Source of the DNA: Lampris incognitus
Taxonomy: Eukaryota; Chordata; Actinopteri; Lampriformes; Lampridae
Direction: 5' to 3'
DNA length: 64,000 bases
NCBI RefSeq assembly: GCF_029633865.1
Contig: NC_079219.1
Location: 53,292,898-53,356,897, forward strand
This document shows, in pieces, positions 34,966 through 48,253 of the stretch. A program made the translations under genes and the position numbers. The notes beneath the pieces were generated by a model. It saw only the letters and a list, made by a program, of their open reading frames with translations. It had not been told where the DNA came from and did no database searches. The number at the start of each line of letters is the position of its first letter. Positions within the stretch are counted from its first letter, which is position 1.

Positions 34966-35134
34966 AAAAACAACAAACCCTGGGGGCACATCTGAACATC
35001 CCACGACCTCACAGAGTTCTCTGGCTGGGTGCTTCTGCCCACCGCCGCACAAAACAACCAACACAGGTTGTTATAAAACACGAGTTATTTTATTTGGACA
35101 TGAAAATACATATCTTCTCTAAAATTGTAAAATA

Positions 35135-36134
35135 TACCTTTATAAGTAAATATGGCCTTTATTTAAAAACAGTTAAGTTCCAGTAAGCTCACATCAGAAG
35201 GGATGGTTCACTGAGATGCAGAACCCTGTTACGAGTCCTGTGGAAGGGTTTCCTCTCTCCCAAACAAACACAAACAGCACCATAGAGACCAGAATGAGTC
35301 AGAGACAATTACATTAAGTACTGACCTAATTGTGTGACACTAATTAATGTGATCCGTTGTCCTATGGAAACGAGAAATTATACGCAACCGATAAAGTATT
35401 AGCTTCCTCTGTACAACTGCAACGAAGACAGACCGGCGATGACCCCGTTCACTCACGAGTCGGAAGTTTTAATGTGGACACTGCTGTTTCTGAGCCCTTC
35501 ATAAGGAGGCCAGAGCTCGACTTAAGCCTTCAGGAGGGAAAAAAAACAAGGAGGACTTGTTTCAAGAAAACACACGATACACAAATCTACACGGATGGGG
35601 GCGAGACTGTTGCTACGACGTGAAATGAAATAACTGTATGCGAAAAGCACTGTAAACACCGACACTGAGGTATCTCCTTTTCATCAAGCAAGCCCTCCTC
35701 ATGTTTCCCAAATAAATAAAACTTCTCTTGTACACTGACACAACACGAACAGTACTGGTCGAAAACGAGCTAGAAAGTTCTAAATTTTGAAAACATCCCA
35801 ACAGTCATCGATATTTTTTCCCCCAAATCTATTCCAATAGAATTATAATTTAGTTAAGACATTTATTTCTTTTTTTTTTGCCAATAAATTAAGTACACTT
35901 CCTGTGTGTCGGGGGCAGAGTTGCATAGTGTGCACAGGGTTATCTGGCAGTTCCAGGCGGGGTGACTCTGGTACAGTTTGACACGAGACCCACCGTCTCT
36001 CACAGGGTTCATGTCCCACATTTCTATGTCTGTATGTAGTACAATGGCCCACCTCCCAGGCCCGTGGGTGGTCCTCTCCCTCCTCGGACCAGGCACCAGG
36101 GGGCAGTGGTATCAGTCCAGCAGGGGGCGGAGTC
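35135..36134 (-). other. pals2: Probable PALS2 3' untranslated region and intergenic DNA
   Basis: Non-repetitive sequence after the PALS2 stop (36135-36137). No transposon recognised. The polyadenylation site was not fixed. Confidence 0.4.
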
Positions 36135-39100
36135 TCAGTAGACCCAGCTGACTGGGACCCACTGGGGCTCCAGGGATAACCACTCCACTGCCTCTTGCAG
36201 CTTGTCGAAGGCCTTGTCCAGGTTGTCATTGACAATGGTCAGGTCAAAGTAGTGGCTGTAGGCCCTGCGGATTCTGGCGCTCTCGTCCACGGTCTTCTTC
36301 AGGTCATTCTCCTGATAAGAGAGGGAAGAAGAGAGAACTGCCCGTTACAATGATAGAGGTGACGAACATCTACAAAACTGTCTGCTCAGATATCTGGCTC
36401 AATGCACCACTTTGCAGGCCAAATCTCCCTTGAGAAATATAAAAAGGGGCCAAGAGGGGGTGCCCTGGTGGCTCACCTGGTAAGAGTGGTACCACATAAG
36501 GCTGACCTTACCTCCTACTTACTGCAGCGGCCTGGGTTCGAATCCGGCCCAGGCCCTTTGCTGTATGTCATCCCCTCTGCCTCCCCTGCCTTCCCTGTCT
36601 CTCTCTCGATTATCAGCAGAAAATGCCCAAAAAATAATCGAAAAAAAGAAAAGGGGGCTAAGAAATACCCTCGAAACTCACCGTTAGCAGCTTGGTGGTG
36701 AGTCCAGCGTCCACTACGGCTTTATGCATAGCTCTTAGTGTGTCCAGTTCAGGAGCCGCAATAAACACCACAAATGGCATAAACTCAGCAGTCTTCAACA
36801 CTTTCAGGGCCTGTCCACATAAACACATTTACTCAAAAACTACACACACACATACAGAACTTACTCATAAAAATAAAATAAAAATAAATACATGCATTTA
36901 TTGATAATTTTAGGCAAGTTTTAGGCAAACTCCACACAGAAGTTTTAGCAAGTTTGAGGCAAACTCCACACAGAAGGGCTGGCATTGAACCAAGGACCTT
37001 CTGGCCAGGAGGACACCGTGTAAACCACTAAACCGACCATACAGTCCTTTCAGACAGTTTTACTGTACTTGACAAACTGGATATTGGTGTAATTTCTACA
37101 TTACTGTGAGGGGATATTATCTGAACCACACCTTTGCCCACACTATGTATACCTTGTACTGCTGTGCTAGTAGACTGACTTGCTTTTTGCATCATCAGTC
37201 TGCATTATTACTGTAAATCTGCTTATTGCCACAGGATTCAATTTCCCCACCAGGACAAATAAAGTTCATCTTATGTAGTTAAATACAGTTCATCTTGTGC
37301 AGTTTGCATGTAAGGGTTAATACTCCTGTCTGTGGCCCTGACTCAGGCATGGCGAGATGAACTGGAGTTGGTCCCCGGGTGCTGCACCGTGGCTGCCCAC
37401 TGCTCAGGAGGCCGGAGCACCCGGAGAAACCCCACCACAGACACGGGGAGAACATGCAAACCCCACACAGACGATGACCTGTGATCACCCCCAAGGTTGG
37501 ACCACCCCGGGGTCGAACCCAGGACCTTCTTGCTGTGAGGCGACAGCGCTAACCGCTGAGCCACCATGCCAGTTCTCCCCATGTCTGTGTGGGTTTCCTC
37601 CGGGTGCTCTGGTTTCCTCCCACAGTCCAAGGACATGCAGGGGTGTGTGTATGTGTGTCAGCCCTGTGATGGCCTGGCGGCCTGTCCAGGGTGTCTCCCC
37701 CACCTGCTGCCCAGTGACTGCTGGGACAGGCTCCAGCATCCCCGCGACCCTGACAGCAGGATAAGCGGTTTGGATAATGGATGGAAAATGGATGTGGTTT
37801 CCTTATTGGTGTAAATTTATCTCCTGAAATTGTAGTACTAAATATGTGACTAATGTAGCTCAGAGTGCCACTGTGTATGGAAATGACCTTCATTGTACTG
37901 TGTACAGAAAAAATCAATTACCCCACTGATTACTTGCAATTTCGACACTTAAAATATTTGAATAATCTAAGATACCTCGTTTAGAGGTTCCTAGTTTTTT
38001 TCTATGATGGAACATTTACGTCCTCGTGTCTTTACGTTGACCAACTCGCCAAGAACATTTCCTGGTGCGTGCAAACTCGCTCTGCTTTCGATAAAACCTG
38101 AAGACGTGCGCCTTTGGCTCACCTGAGGGTTGACGTCCAGGATGCAGGTGCGGCCCGTGTCTACCACTTCGTGAATAGAGTCGATCTTGGTGCCATAGAG
38201 GTTGCCGTCGTACTCGCCGTGCTCAAGGTAACGGCCGTCTTTGATGTCCTTTTCCATTTCCTCCCGCGTCACAAAGCAGTAGGACTGGCCGTCTCGCTCC
38301 TCCTCCCTCGGACGCCGCGAAGTGACTGTGTGTGAGAGAGTGAAGGGAGTATTGGTAAAACTTGAAAAGAGGCAAACCAGAACCATATAGCTGACCACTT
38401 AATTCAAGTCCTGAAGATCTACTTGCACATAAATGTAATTTTTGAGAACTTTTTATGGCATATTGAATAGCTAGTCTACGAATACACAGACCAGGAATGC
38501 TTTTATAGTTGCTGATTGTAATGGTTACTGTCGGGTACGAATTTCCTGGTGAAAAACGATCCGGTACATCATGTTTTTTTACTTCATCATAGCAGTCAAA
38601 TGCAGAAGAGGGGAGGTTGGGTTTGAAGTAGTCTGACTCACAGGAAGTAGGCGGTGGGTATAAGCCTGCCATTGGACGACTATTTCAGTCAGAATTCTCC
38701 TCCCCTGCCGCTACCTGCGTCTTACCGTTTTCAAAGCCGCATCCCGGGCTGAGTGTGGCCCAAGATGATTGCAATTGGTTTAAAGAAATACAACAAGCTA
38801 GAGAGTTTTTTTTCTCCTATACCACAATGACAGTGGGTTCAGCCAGACCTTTCTCCAGCACCGGCACAGCACTAAAACGAAGTGTGGAGCAACATCTGGC
38901 TATGCAGGACGACATCTGAAGAGAAAGTAAAGAGGCTGTGGCTAGGGCGTCCAGGTGGCGTAGCGGTCTATTCCGTTGCCTACCAACACAGGGCTCGCCA
39001 GTTCGAGTCCCCATGTTGCCTCCGGTTTGGTCAGGCGTCCCTACAGACACAATTGGCCGTGTCTGCGGGTGGGAAGCCGGACGTGGAATAACATGATCCT

Positions 39101-42100
39101 CCCACGTGCCACGTCCCCCCTGGCGAAACTCCTCACTGTCAGGTGAAAAGAAGCAGCTGGCGACTCCACATGATCAGAGGAGGCATGTGGTAGTCTGCAG
39201 CCCTCCCCGGATTGGCAGAGTGGGTGGAGCAGCAACCGAGACGTAATTGGTTTGATACAATTGGGGAGAAAAAGGGGGCAAAACCCAAGGAAAAAAAATA
39301 AGTTGTGGATAACAAGCAGATATTGCAGAACATGGTTTTAAAAGACCTTTATCAACCATCTTCATCAATAAGTAAGACCCAGGTTCGAGCATGTTCATTT
39401 GTTCTGCCGTGGGGACGGTGCTGATAAAACAGCACTCGTGACTCAGTTTCCTTTCAATGGATCTCTGTGATTTCCAATGCCAAACACCGCCGCAATTACC
39501 ATACCGCCATTCAAGCCGGTTAAGTCCAACAAAAATGATGATCTTCCGGACTAAGTTTAGCTGACTTAATGTATTTTTTGAAGGGCTTGTTGTTTTTTAC
39601 AGAACACTTACATGGGACGGTGGTTCCGTATTTCAGGGGGTTGATGACGATGAGTCTGTTCTTTAGGCTCCGTCTCCCCACTCCCTGGGCTCCAATCAGA
39701 ATCAGCGTTTTCCTCTGGAATGGCGGCATCTTGGTCACCTCCTCGTAGATCTGCAGCTCATAACGGTCAAACTCTGGTCAGGGCAGCACAGAGAAAGACT
39801 CGGCTGTTAGCTTAATGTATCTTATGGGATGCTGGGTTAAAAAAGTTATAACTGCTGGCCTCGGATGACACACATTTACCTGCATTCTTTGCAGTGAGAT
39901 ACATCATTCTTTTTTTCTTTTTCTTTCCCGTTATTGTCCCACACAGCATGCCTGAGAGAGGCAGAAAAGATGTCATTGGACCATTTTAGGGGTTATCGTC
40001 ATGCATTTCTTGGCCATCCTGGCCACTTTAACATCAGCAGATGGATTACAAAGGAATCATACCAGAGGTATCCCAGTCTTTCCTAACAAACGCTTTCCTC
40101 TTCTCCTCCAAGAATTGACTGGGAATTAGACCAGTGGCCCCACCTGCGATGTTGCATGCCTACGGGAAAGTAAGTAGGGCGTTTCATCACATCATTACAG
40201 ACTCAAAACACTGAGATTTTCCACAAAAACTGCCAAGAACTGCAATGCTCGACGAGACCAGTTTGTTAATAATTTAAAAAAAGTGCGTGTGCATGTTGGG
40301 TGAGTGAGTAGGCAGCTTCCAAAAACATCCAAGTCTCCTTCCTCTTCTTCGACAAGACTGCAGCATCTTGAGACTCTGAGACAATAGATGAGTAACAGCG
40401 ATGCCACTCCCCGTTTGGCTCTATATAGCTGAGAAGTAGGTGTAGTCATATCAGGGGGCCTTGGTTCCCGGAAAAAAAAAACTCTCCTTCATTTTTTCCA
40501 ATGGACAATGTCTCATGCCTCACTGTTCGAGCACTTCTCAAACACATGGATGGCCATGAAGCTTTCCTGGTTGAATCATCAGCCTGTATAAACAACTTAG
40601 AACAATGAAAAAAAAAAAGTGGTTCCTTGAAAAAAAGTCAAAGGTACAAGACCGTGTACTTAACAAGTCAAGGAAAAGTCCCAACGTGCATTGTATTTAA
40701 GAAACATCCAATCACAGAGCTTAAAATTCCGTCATCCGCGCTGGTGAGGCTTTGTAGCTAGCTAACTCTTTGGGTGAAATAATTCAACAATCCAGTCCAT
40801 TATCCAAGCCGCTTATCCCAACCAGGGTCGCAGGATGCTGGAGCCTGTCCCGGCAGTCATTGAGTGGTAGGCGGGGAGACACTCTGGACAGGCCACCAGC
40901 CCATCACAGGGATAATCAAATTAACAAGACCTATGGTGTATTGTTTTGTTCCTGACTGCCGCCACTGGGATGAACTGTGTCGATGTGCAATCTACCACTT
41001 TCCTTCCACTTCTTCTGTGAAGGAGCGGTGGATTCTCTACAGTAAGGGCCACCGAGGCTCATGGGCAATGTGGTTTTGGACATACCGAGCAGACTAAAAA
41101 CATGATTTCTCAGAAACAAATGTGAAACCTTTATAACCGATGGCCATGAAATAACTTGATATCTTTGTTTAACCATTCAGGAGATTTCCGTGTCTCTGTG
41201 TTGAGTATTATTGGAGTAATCGACAAAGTGAAATGCTTTTCATTCACCTGCCACCAGTTGGGGTCCTCCTTGTTAACGACGTGAAGGATGTCTCCCTTGG
41301 AGAAGGCCAGCCCTGCCTCCTTACAAGGGATAAGGTTGTCCGTGGTAGGGTTGTAGTTGAAGTGTGGCTTCAGGTAAACCTGCAGTTTGGAAAAGGCACA
41401 TAATTCAGATTTTAATTCCTTTTAAATTTCAGATTTACAGCAGGATGAACATCTCTATAAATCTGAAAACCGGCACAGTAGGTTTGAAAACAGAACGGCA
41501 AACTTTAGGAGAGTAATGAAAGTTCAAATGTAAACCATGTGAATTTTCTTTAGCGGAGTCTAAGCAGATGAGCTGTCTTGAAAATGGCATCAAAAACACA
41601 ATAGAGGGGTTGAGAAGAATGAGTTTACATTGGAAAATTTTTTTCAAATTGCCTAATCTCTTTATCAACACAACCGTTCCAAAAAACAAAGGGGGAGCGC
41701 AAAAACTCTCAATGTTGTCGAGTTATTTCTTATATTTTGGCAATTCCATTCAGATTTTCTGATTCAAAATTCTCATAAAATAACTACATGACATATAACT
41801 AGTAGCCATCAAACAGCACAACGAGGTCACCCAACCCCTCCCTCGCAACACGGCCCAGTGACTGACACGACTTGTGTTGTCAGTGGCAGCTGCTGTGTGT
41901 GAATGTGGACGAGGCGGTCACTGGTTCCAGTAATAAGCAACGATAAGGAAGTTCCTCAGAAGCTGGAAGGACTCGGGTGTTTCGCGGAAATGCCTGGAGT
42001 CTGCTTCTCCCTCCTCCTCCTTATATCTTTATCCTGCTGCTCTCTCACTCTTGCTCTCTCCTCCATGCCCCAGATAGCCTGTTCAGGGTTATTAATAGGC

Positions 42101-45100
42101 TTTCCCTAGGCTCGGTTTCAGACACCTGGCATTCTGGGTTACCACCAGGTCACACAGCTCTCACCCCACTCCCTGACAGGTATGCCCCCCGGGGCAACTC
42201 AGTGTATGCTTATATGGCCACTAAGCTGGATCAGGTTAGAGGGGCCTGTAAAATGAAGGCTGATAATTCTCTTAAGTTTAATGAGCATTGATTACAGCAG
42301 GTATCCAGAACAGGTAGGTTCTGCTGTTTTCTGTTGTTGGAGAGCTGGATAGGACCGTGGGACTGCACCCAGTTCCTTTCTCTGGATCTGTGTGTGCTGC
42401 TCACGTAAACCTGTAAAGCTGCTCTGAAGTGTGTGGGATCCATAAGGTGGGTGCATCCATGTGCACCTATCAGGCTCGCCGCTCATGTGCTGAGGCCCAC
42501 GCCATGGAGTCTCGTGTGTGCACAAACATACAATCTAAAGATGCACACACAAATTGTGTATGCCGCGCATGCCACGCACATTCCCCAGCCTTTTCCACCT
42601 TTGTCTCTAAAAATGCCAGCGAAAACCCTGCCTGTTTCCCAGTTTTTGTTTCCTTTTTTTTGGATTTTTATCCCCAATTGTGCTTGGCCAATTGCCCTAT
42701 TTTCCGAGCTGTCCCAATTGCTGCTCCACCCCCTCTGCCGATCCAGGGAGGGCTGCAGACTACCACACACCTCCTTTGATATATATGTGGAGTCGTCAGC
42801 CGCTTCTTTTCACCTGACAGTGAGGAGTTTCGCTTGGGGGAGGTAGCACATGGACGATCATGCTATTGCCCCCAGTTCCCCCTTCTCCCTGAACAGGTGC
42901 CCCGACTGACCAGAGGAGGCGCTAATGCAGCGACCAGGACACATACCCACATCCGGCTACCCACCCGCAGACATGGCCAATTGTGTCTGTAGGGACACGC
43001 GGCCCGACCAAACCAGAGGTAACACGGGGATTCGAACCGGCGATCCCCGTATTGGTAGGCAACGGAATAGACCACCACACCACCCGGACACCCCCACCAG
43101 TTTTTGTTTCTGTTCGGTAATTGAAGCACTGTACGACATGTGGATGTGCTGAGATTTTATGCCTCTATCTGCTGTGTTCTGTGCAACACGCACAGACAAC
43201 AAAACCATCCCGTCTGTCCTCTCACCTGAGGAGGTGCAGGTGTGTCTCGGTAGCTGGGCAGGACCTTCAGCATGACACTTCCGCTGCAGTCCCTCAGCAG
43301 CTCCTGCAGCCCCTTGGGGTCACTGCCGACCTCACAACCGTTTACCTCGCGGATGATGTCGCCTGTGTGCAGCATGCCCTGCCTGTCGATCGCGCTGCCG
43401 TGCAGTATCCGCGCAATCACCAGGTCTCCTTGCTCCACCCGGAACGTCACACCCTGAAAGCCATGCAATGGTCATGAACATTCAACATCCGCACGCTGTA
43501 AATCACACCGCGGGCCTGTTTAATGACCGTTTGACTGGCTGCCATGAAAAGAACATTCACGCCACGCAACCCAGTACGACAAGTCATTAGCCTTTCCTGC
43601 CCGATGGTGTATAAAATGAGACATTTGTAAAGCAGTTACAGCACGACATCAAGCGCCGAAATGTTCCCTCGGCATTGCTGCGGTGGATATTGATGCCAAA
43701 CTGTCTTACCAGCGGCTCCCCGGCTTTCTTCTGGATGCTGATCATCCTGACGGCATCAGCAGGAATGAGAGAACCGGTTAACAAGGCGTCGCTGTTCACC
43801 GCAGCGTTGGGCATCTCAAAGCACTTAGAGGCTACTTTGTCGTGGGCTTCTATCAACGACTGAGAGATAGAGGAAGGAAAAAAAGGAGGGAAATGGGTAA
43901 AAGTGTAAGTAAAAAAATTAAATTCATACATTTTAATTATATAAGAGGAAGTTTATGCAAGAAGTGGCTGGACAAGATTACATGCAGAGAGCTGTGACCT
44001 CTGCAAGATAACAGAGACGAATGCCAACGGATTTTACAAACTGAAAAATACAACAAAGAAAAAAAGACTACTTTTTGACACCAGAATGTTTAAAAGGACA
44101 TAACTAAAAATCCGACAGACAAAGGGGAAAAAAAAGAAAAGGTGGTGATCTTACCCCGATATCCACAATTTAGAGTTAGCTGTAGTCTTATTTCGCAAAA
44201 TGCATCAGACAATGTGAGCATTTACAGAAACATAAAGTAGCAGGTTCCTCTCCCCTTTACTTTACCCGAACAGCCCAGCCAGCTATCGACCCTAGGAGAG
44301 GACCCTCCCCCCATCCTTCCTCATGCCGCGGCCTCCCCCCTATCCCTCCTCATGCTGCGGCCTCCCCCCTATCCCTCCTCATGCTGCGGCCTCCCCCTAT
44401 CCCTCCTCATGCTGCGGCCTCCCCCTATCCCTCCTCATGCCGCGGCCTCCCCCCTATCCCTCCTCATGCTGTGGCCTCTGGCTGGCAGAGAGAGTAATGG
44501 GACTGGGTGGATGACAGAGAAGCAGGGCAGCCTAACAAGCACTTCAGAGGAAATTAGGGGGTTGCGGCTGCTGGAAAAATAGCCTGTACATCGTACGTAT
44601 ACTGGTACACTCGGTCATGTCCATCTACCTCAGTACATAACCTGCTAACATCTATTTCAGCATCTCTGACATAATCTCGGCCCTGTGTGATGGCTCGGCA
44701 GCCTTTCCAAGGTGTCTCCCCGCCTGCCGCCTAATGACTGCTGGGATAGGCTCCAGCATCCCAGCGACCGAGGGGAGGATAAGCGGTTCGGCTAATGGAT
44801 GGATGGATGATATATTCTCTGCACCACTGCACTTCACCACCTCTTATTTCGCCTGTATAAGTCCATCCTTGTGTGTGTATTTGAAGATTGTTGTGTTGTA
44901 ATGTTGTTATTCTGTTAAGTATACTGAGAGAGCCACGAAACCAGAGTCAAATTCCATGTATGTGCAAACCTACAGTTAAGGTCAAAATTATTAGCCCCCT
45001 TTATGAAATCAAACAAAACCCTTAACTTTTCCATGGAAATTACCACAATCAAAAGTGTTTAAAGTTTAATTGCTTCCAAAAGAACGAAGACAAAATCTCC

Positions 45101-48100
45101 ACTAAGCTTGATTAAGATATTTTACTGATGCGCTGAATTGAAACAAGAAAAAACAAAAATGACAAGGCCAAAATTATGAGCCCTCTGACGATTAATAGTC
45201 AATAGTGTAACCTTTCTGACTCACAACTGACAACAACCTCATATGGTAGTTCCTAACTAGGTTGGCACATGTCTCTTGAGGGATCTTAGCCCATTCTTCC
45301 ATGGCAAAGTGTTCCAGCTCACCCAAATTGTGTGGTTTTCGAGCATGGACATTAACCTTGAGCTCCTGCCACAGATTCTCAATAGGATCGAGATCTGGGC
45401 TCTGAGAGGGCCACTCCAGGACCTTGATTTTGGTGTCCTTCAAAAAGTTTTGGACCAACTTGGATGTATGCTTCGGGTCATTGTCTTGCTGGAAGACCCA
45501 GCAGCGATCTAAAGCTAGACTGGCAGCAGATTTATATACATTACCCTTCAAAATGTCAACATAATCTTCTTTCTTCATGTTCCCATGCACCCAAACAAGG
45601 TTCCCTGTGCCTGAAGCAGCAAAACATCCCACAGCATTATGCTCCCACCACCATGTTTAACTGTGGCAACTGTGTTTTTAGGGTTGAAGTCCTCTCCCTT
45701 CCTTCGCCAAACAAAAGCAGCATCCACGTGCCCAAACAGCTCAAGTTTAGTCTCATCAGACCAAAGGACAAACTTCCAAAACTCATGCCCATGTTTAAAA
45801 TGTTCAAGGGCAAACTTCAGTCGGGCTTCGATGTGCCGCTGTGTGAGCAATGGAGTTTTTCTTGGACGATGACCTCGAAGCCCACCAGGATGAAGAGCCC
45901 TCACAACAGCCTTCCTTGAAACATCAAGTCCAGAAAAGGCCAGTTCAGCAACAGCCTTCTTGGCAGAGATCCGGGGATTGTTGTTAACCTCTCTGACTAT
46001 TTTCCTCTCCAAAGTTTTTAAAATCTTGCACTTTCGACCACGCCCAGATTTGTTTCTAACAGAATTTGTCTCCTTGTGCTTTGCAATGATGCAACACACA
46101 GCTGTTCTAGACACTGAGAAACACTTGGAAATGGCAGTATAGCCTTCCCCCTTAAGATGAGCATCCACTATCTTCTTTCTGAGTTCCAGACTGATTTCTT
46201 TACTTTTTGGCATGATGAAATTACCTCTTACCAAGAATTTAAGAGTAGTCCCTCTCAGTCAAGTTTTCAAGTGCCACTAGCCCTGTTCATTGGAGTCCCT
46301 TAAGTGGAGTTCAATGCTGATTGATTGCTCAGGTGTGTTTTGAAAGCAAAAAATAAAATTAAATTAAAAAAATCACATGGGGGCTAATAATTTTGACCTT
46401 AACTGTACATGGCCAATAAACATGATTCTGACTTATATGCCACCATTTTAAGCAGAAGTGGGGCCATTTTATGCCACAACTCACCAACCTATTCATCCTC
46501 AGCATCTCTCATTTTTGCCCAAAAACGGCGATTTTCAAATTGTGTCCCGTGCGTAGCCATGTGTATTAGTCTTCTAAGGGCCGAGGAACACTGTACCTGA
46601 AAGTGAGGCTCCTGGAGGATTTTGGCGAGCTCGGCGGCTGAGGCATCTGTCTCTGCCAGCTTGGTGACAGAGTCCAGGACCTCCGTCACCAGCTGAACGT
46701 TGTTATCGCCCACCGCCTGCAGCTTGACATCCTCAAGACGCTCATGGGCCTACATGCACACAAGCAGGCAGACACACACATTACACACAATCAACCTGTG
46801 CAGTTGTCAAAGCTGCTGGCAGCGCTTCGCTCCGTTGCATCAGAGACGGCCACAGCATCTTGTGCTTGCAGACTGCCAGTGTTATCATGTTCACCAGAGT
46901 AGAACAGGAAACGCTCTTAAATCACATTACACATCCAAAACATCCTCTGTGGAGGAAGGGCAAAACTGATTGTTCAAAAATCACACCACAAACAAGAGAT
47001 TATGATTCTGCAGCAGTGCAGACAATTCCCATAAACTACCTACACAGCAGTTTCCCAGAACACGAGTTCAATACCCAAGGCAAAATCAGTGTGGTACAAA
47101 AGGTGACGATAACATAAGAAAGATAAGATAAGCTTTATTAATCCCCGAAGGGAAATCCAGGTGTAGATAGCAGCAAAGAGGGTAAAACAAAAGACATCAT
47201 CAGAGTAGAATAACAGAGGTAGATAGATACAATACTTTTTGTATTATTTGTATATTACTTTTGTATTATTTTTATATTTTTTATATCATTTTTGTATTTT
47301 TTATATTTTTATACTATTTTTAATACTTGTATTATTATTTTTGGCAATACTGTATTTTGTTATAGTCATGCCACTAAAGCAAATTGAATTTGATAGATAG
47401 TAGAGGTCAGTCACCTCGGGATCAGAACAATACTAAACCCAACATTAATAGTAACAATACTAAACAACATTATAGATATGAGATCAGCATCTACACATAG
47501 ATTCTGGATATATATATATAGCGTTTTTCCCCGAAACCGCCAATGGTGCTGAGAGTGCTCAACTAATGAGGAGTGAAATATCAACACGGATACAGGAAAA
47601 AAGATTTTTTTTCTTTATAAATGTATTTCTAGTTTTTCCCCTTATCCCACGGTAGAGGCTAGTTCCCATCGATGCAGAGAACGGTCAACTGAGCATGTGC
47701 AAGTACTCGTTGCCTCTGTTGATTGGGTAGGTTAAGGTTAGGGTTAGGGCGGGGTTAGGGTTAAAGTTAGCTAATCAGACGCAGAGTAGGGGTGGGTCTT
47801 CCTACAATCCTAGCGCCTAGATGCTACGGAGGCATGGTAGAGGCATTTCGCGCCTGCTCAGTTGACCGTTCTCTTATCTTATATCAGGCAGCTGGTTGTC
47901 AGCACCTGGGGTACCAGAAGCTCAAAACAAGAGTCAATAGCAACAGCAAAATAAGCTGTTTGGCATTGGCAGAGAAGATTTGGCAGATTTTTCATGGGCG
48001 CAACCCACATACTCAGCTCAGCTGCTCATCCTACAAATGCATGTTCCTTACAAATGTGGCACCATTTAAAAGGGAAATAAACAGGCTTTCCAACTGTATA

Positions 48101-48214
48101 AGATTTATTGCCAAGAAGCATTGTTACAACAAAGAAATAATCTACCAAACACATATTTCCTTACTTTTTGTGCTAAGTATATATAGTATATCTGTGTGTG
48201 TGTGTGTGTGTGTA

Positions 48215-48253
<39 letters not shown>

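Noticed and set aside
40063-40143. Shorter PALS2 exon using the acceptor at 40144
   Set aside because: The acceptor at 40160 instead gives WWQ-ACNIAGGATGLIPSQ, which keeps frame and matches the family; the inner one would lose it.
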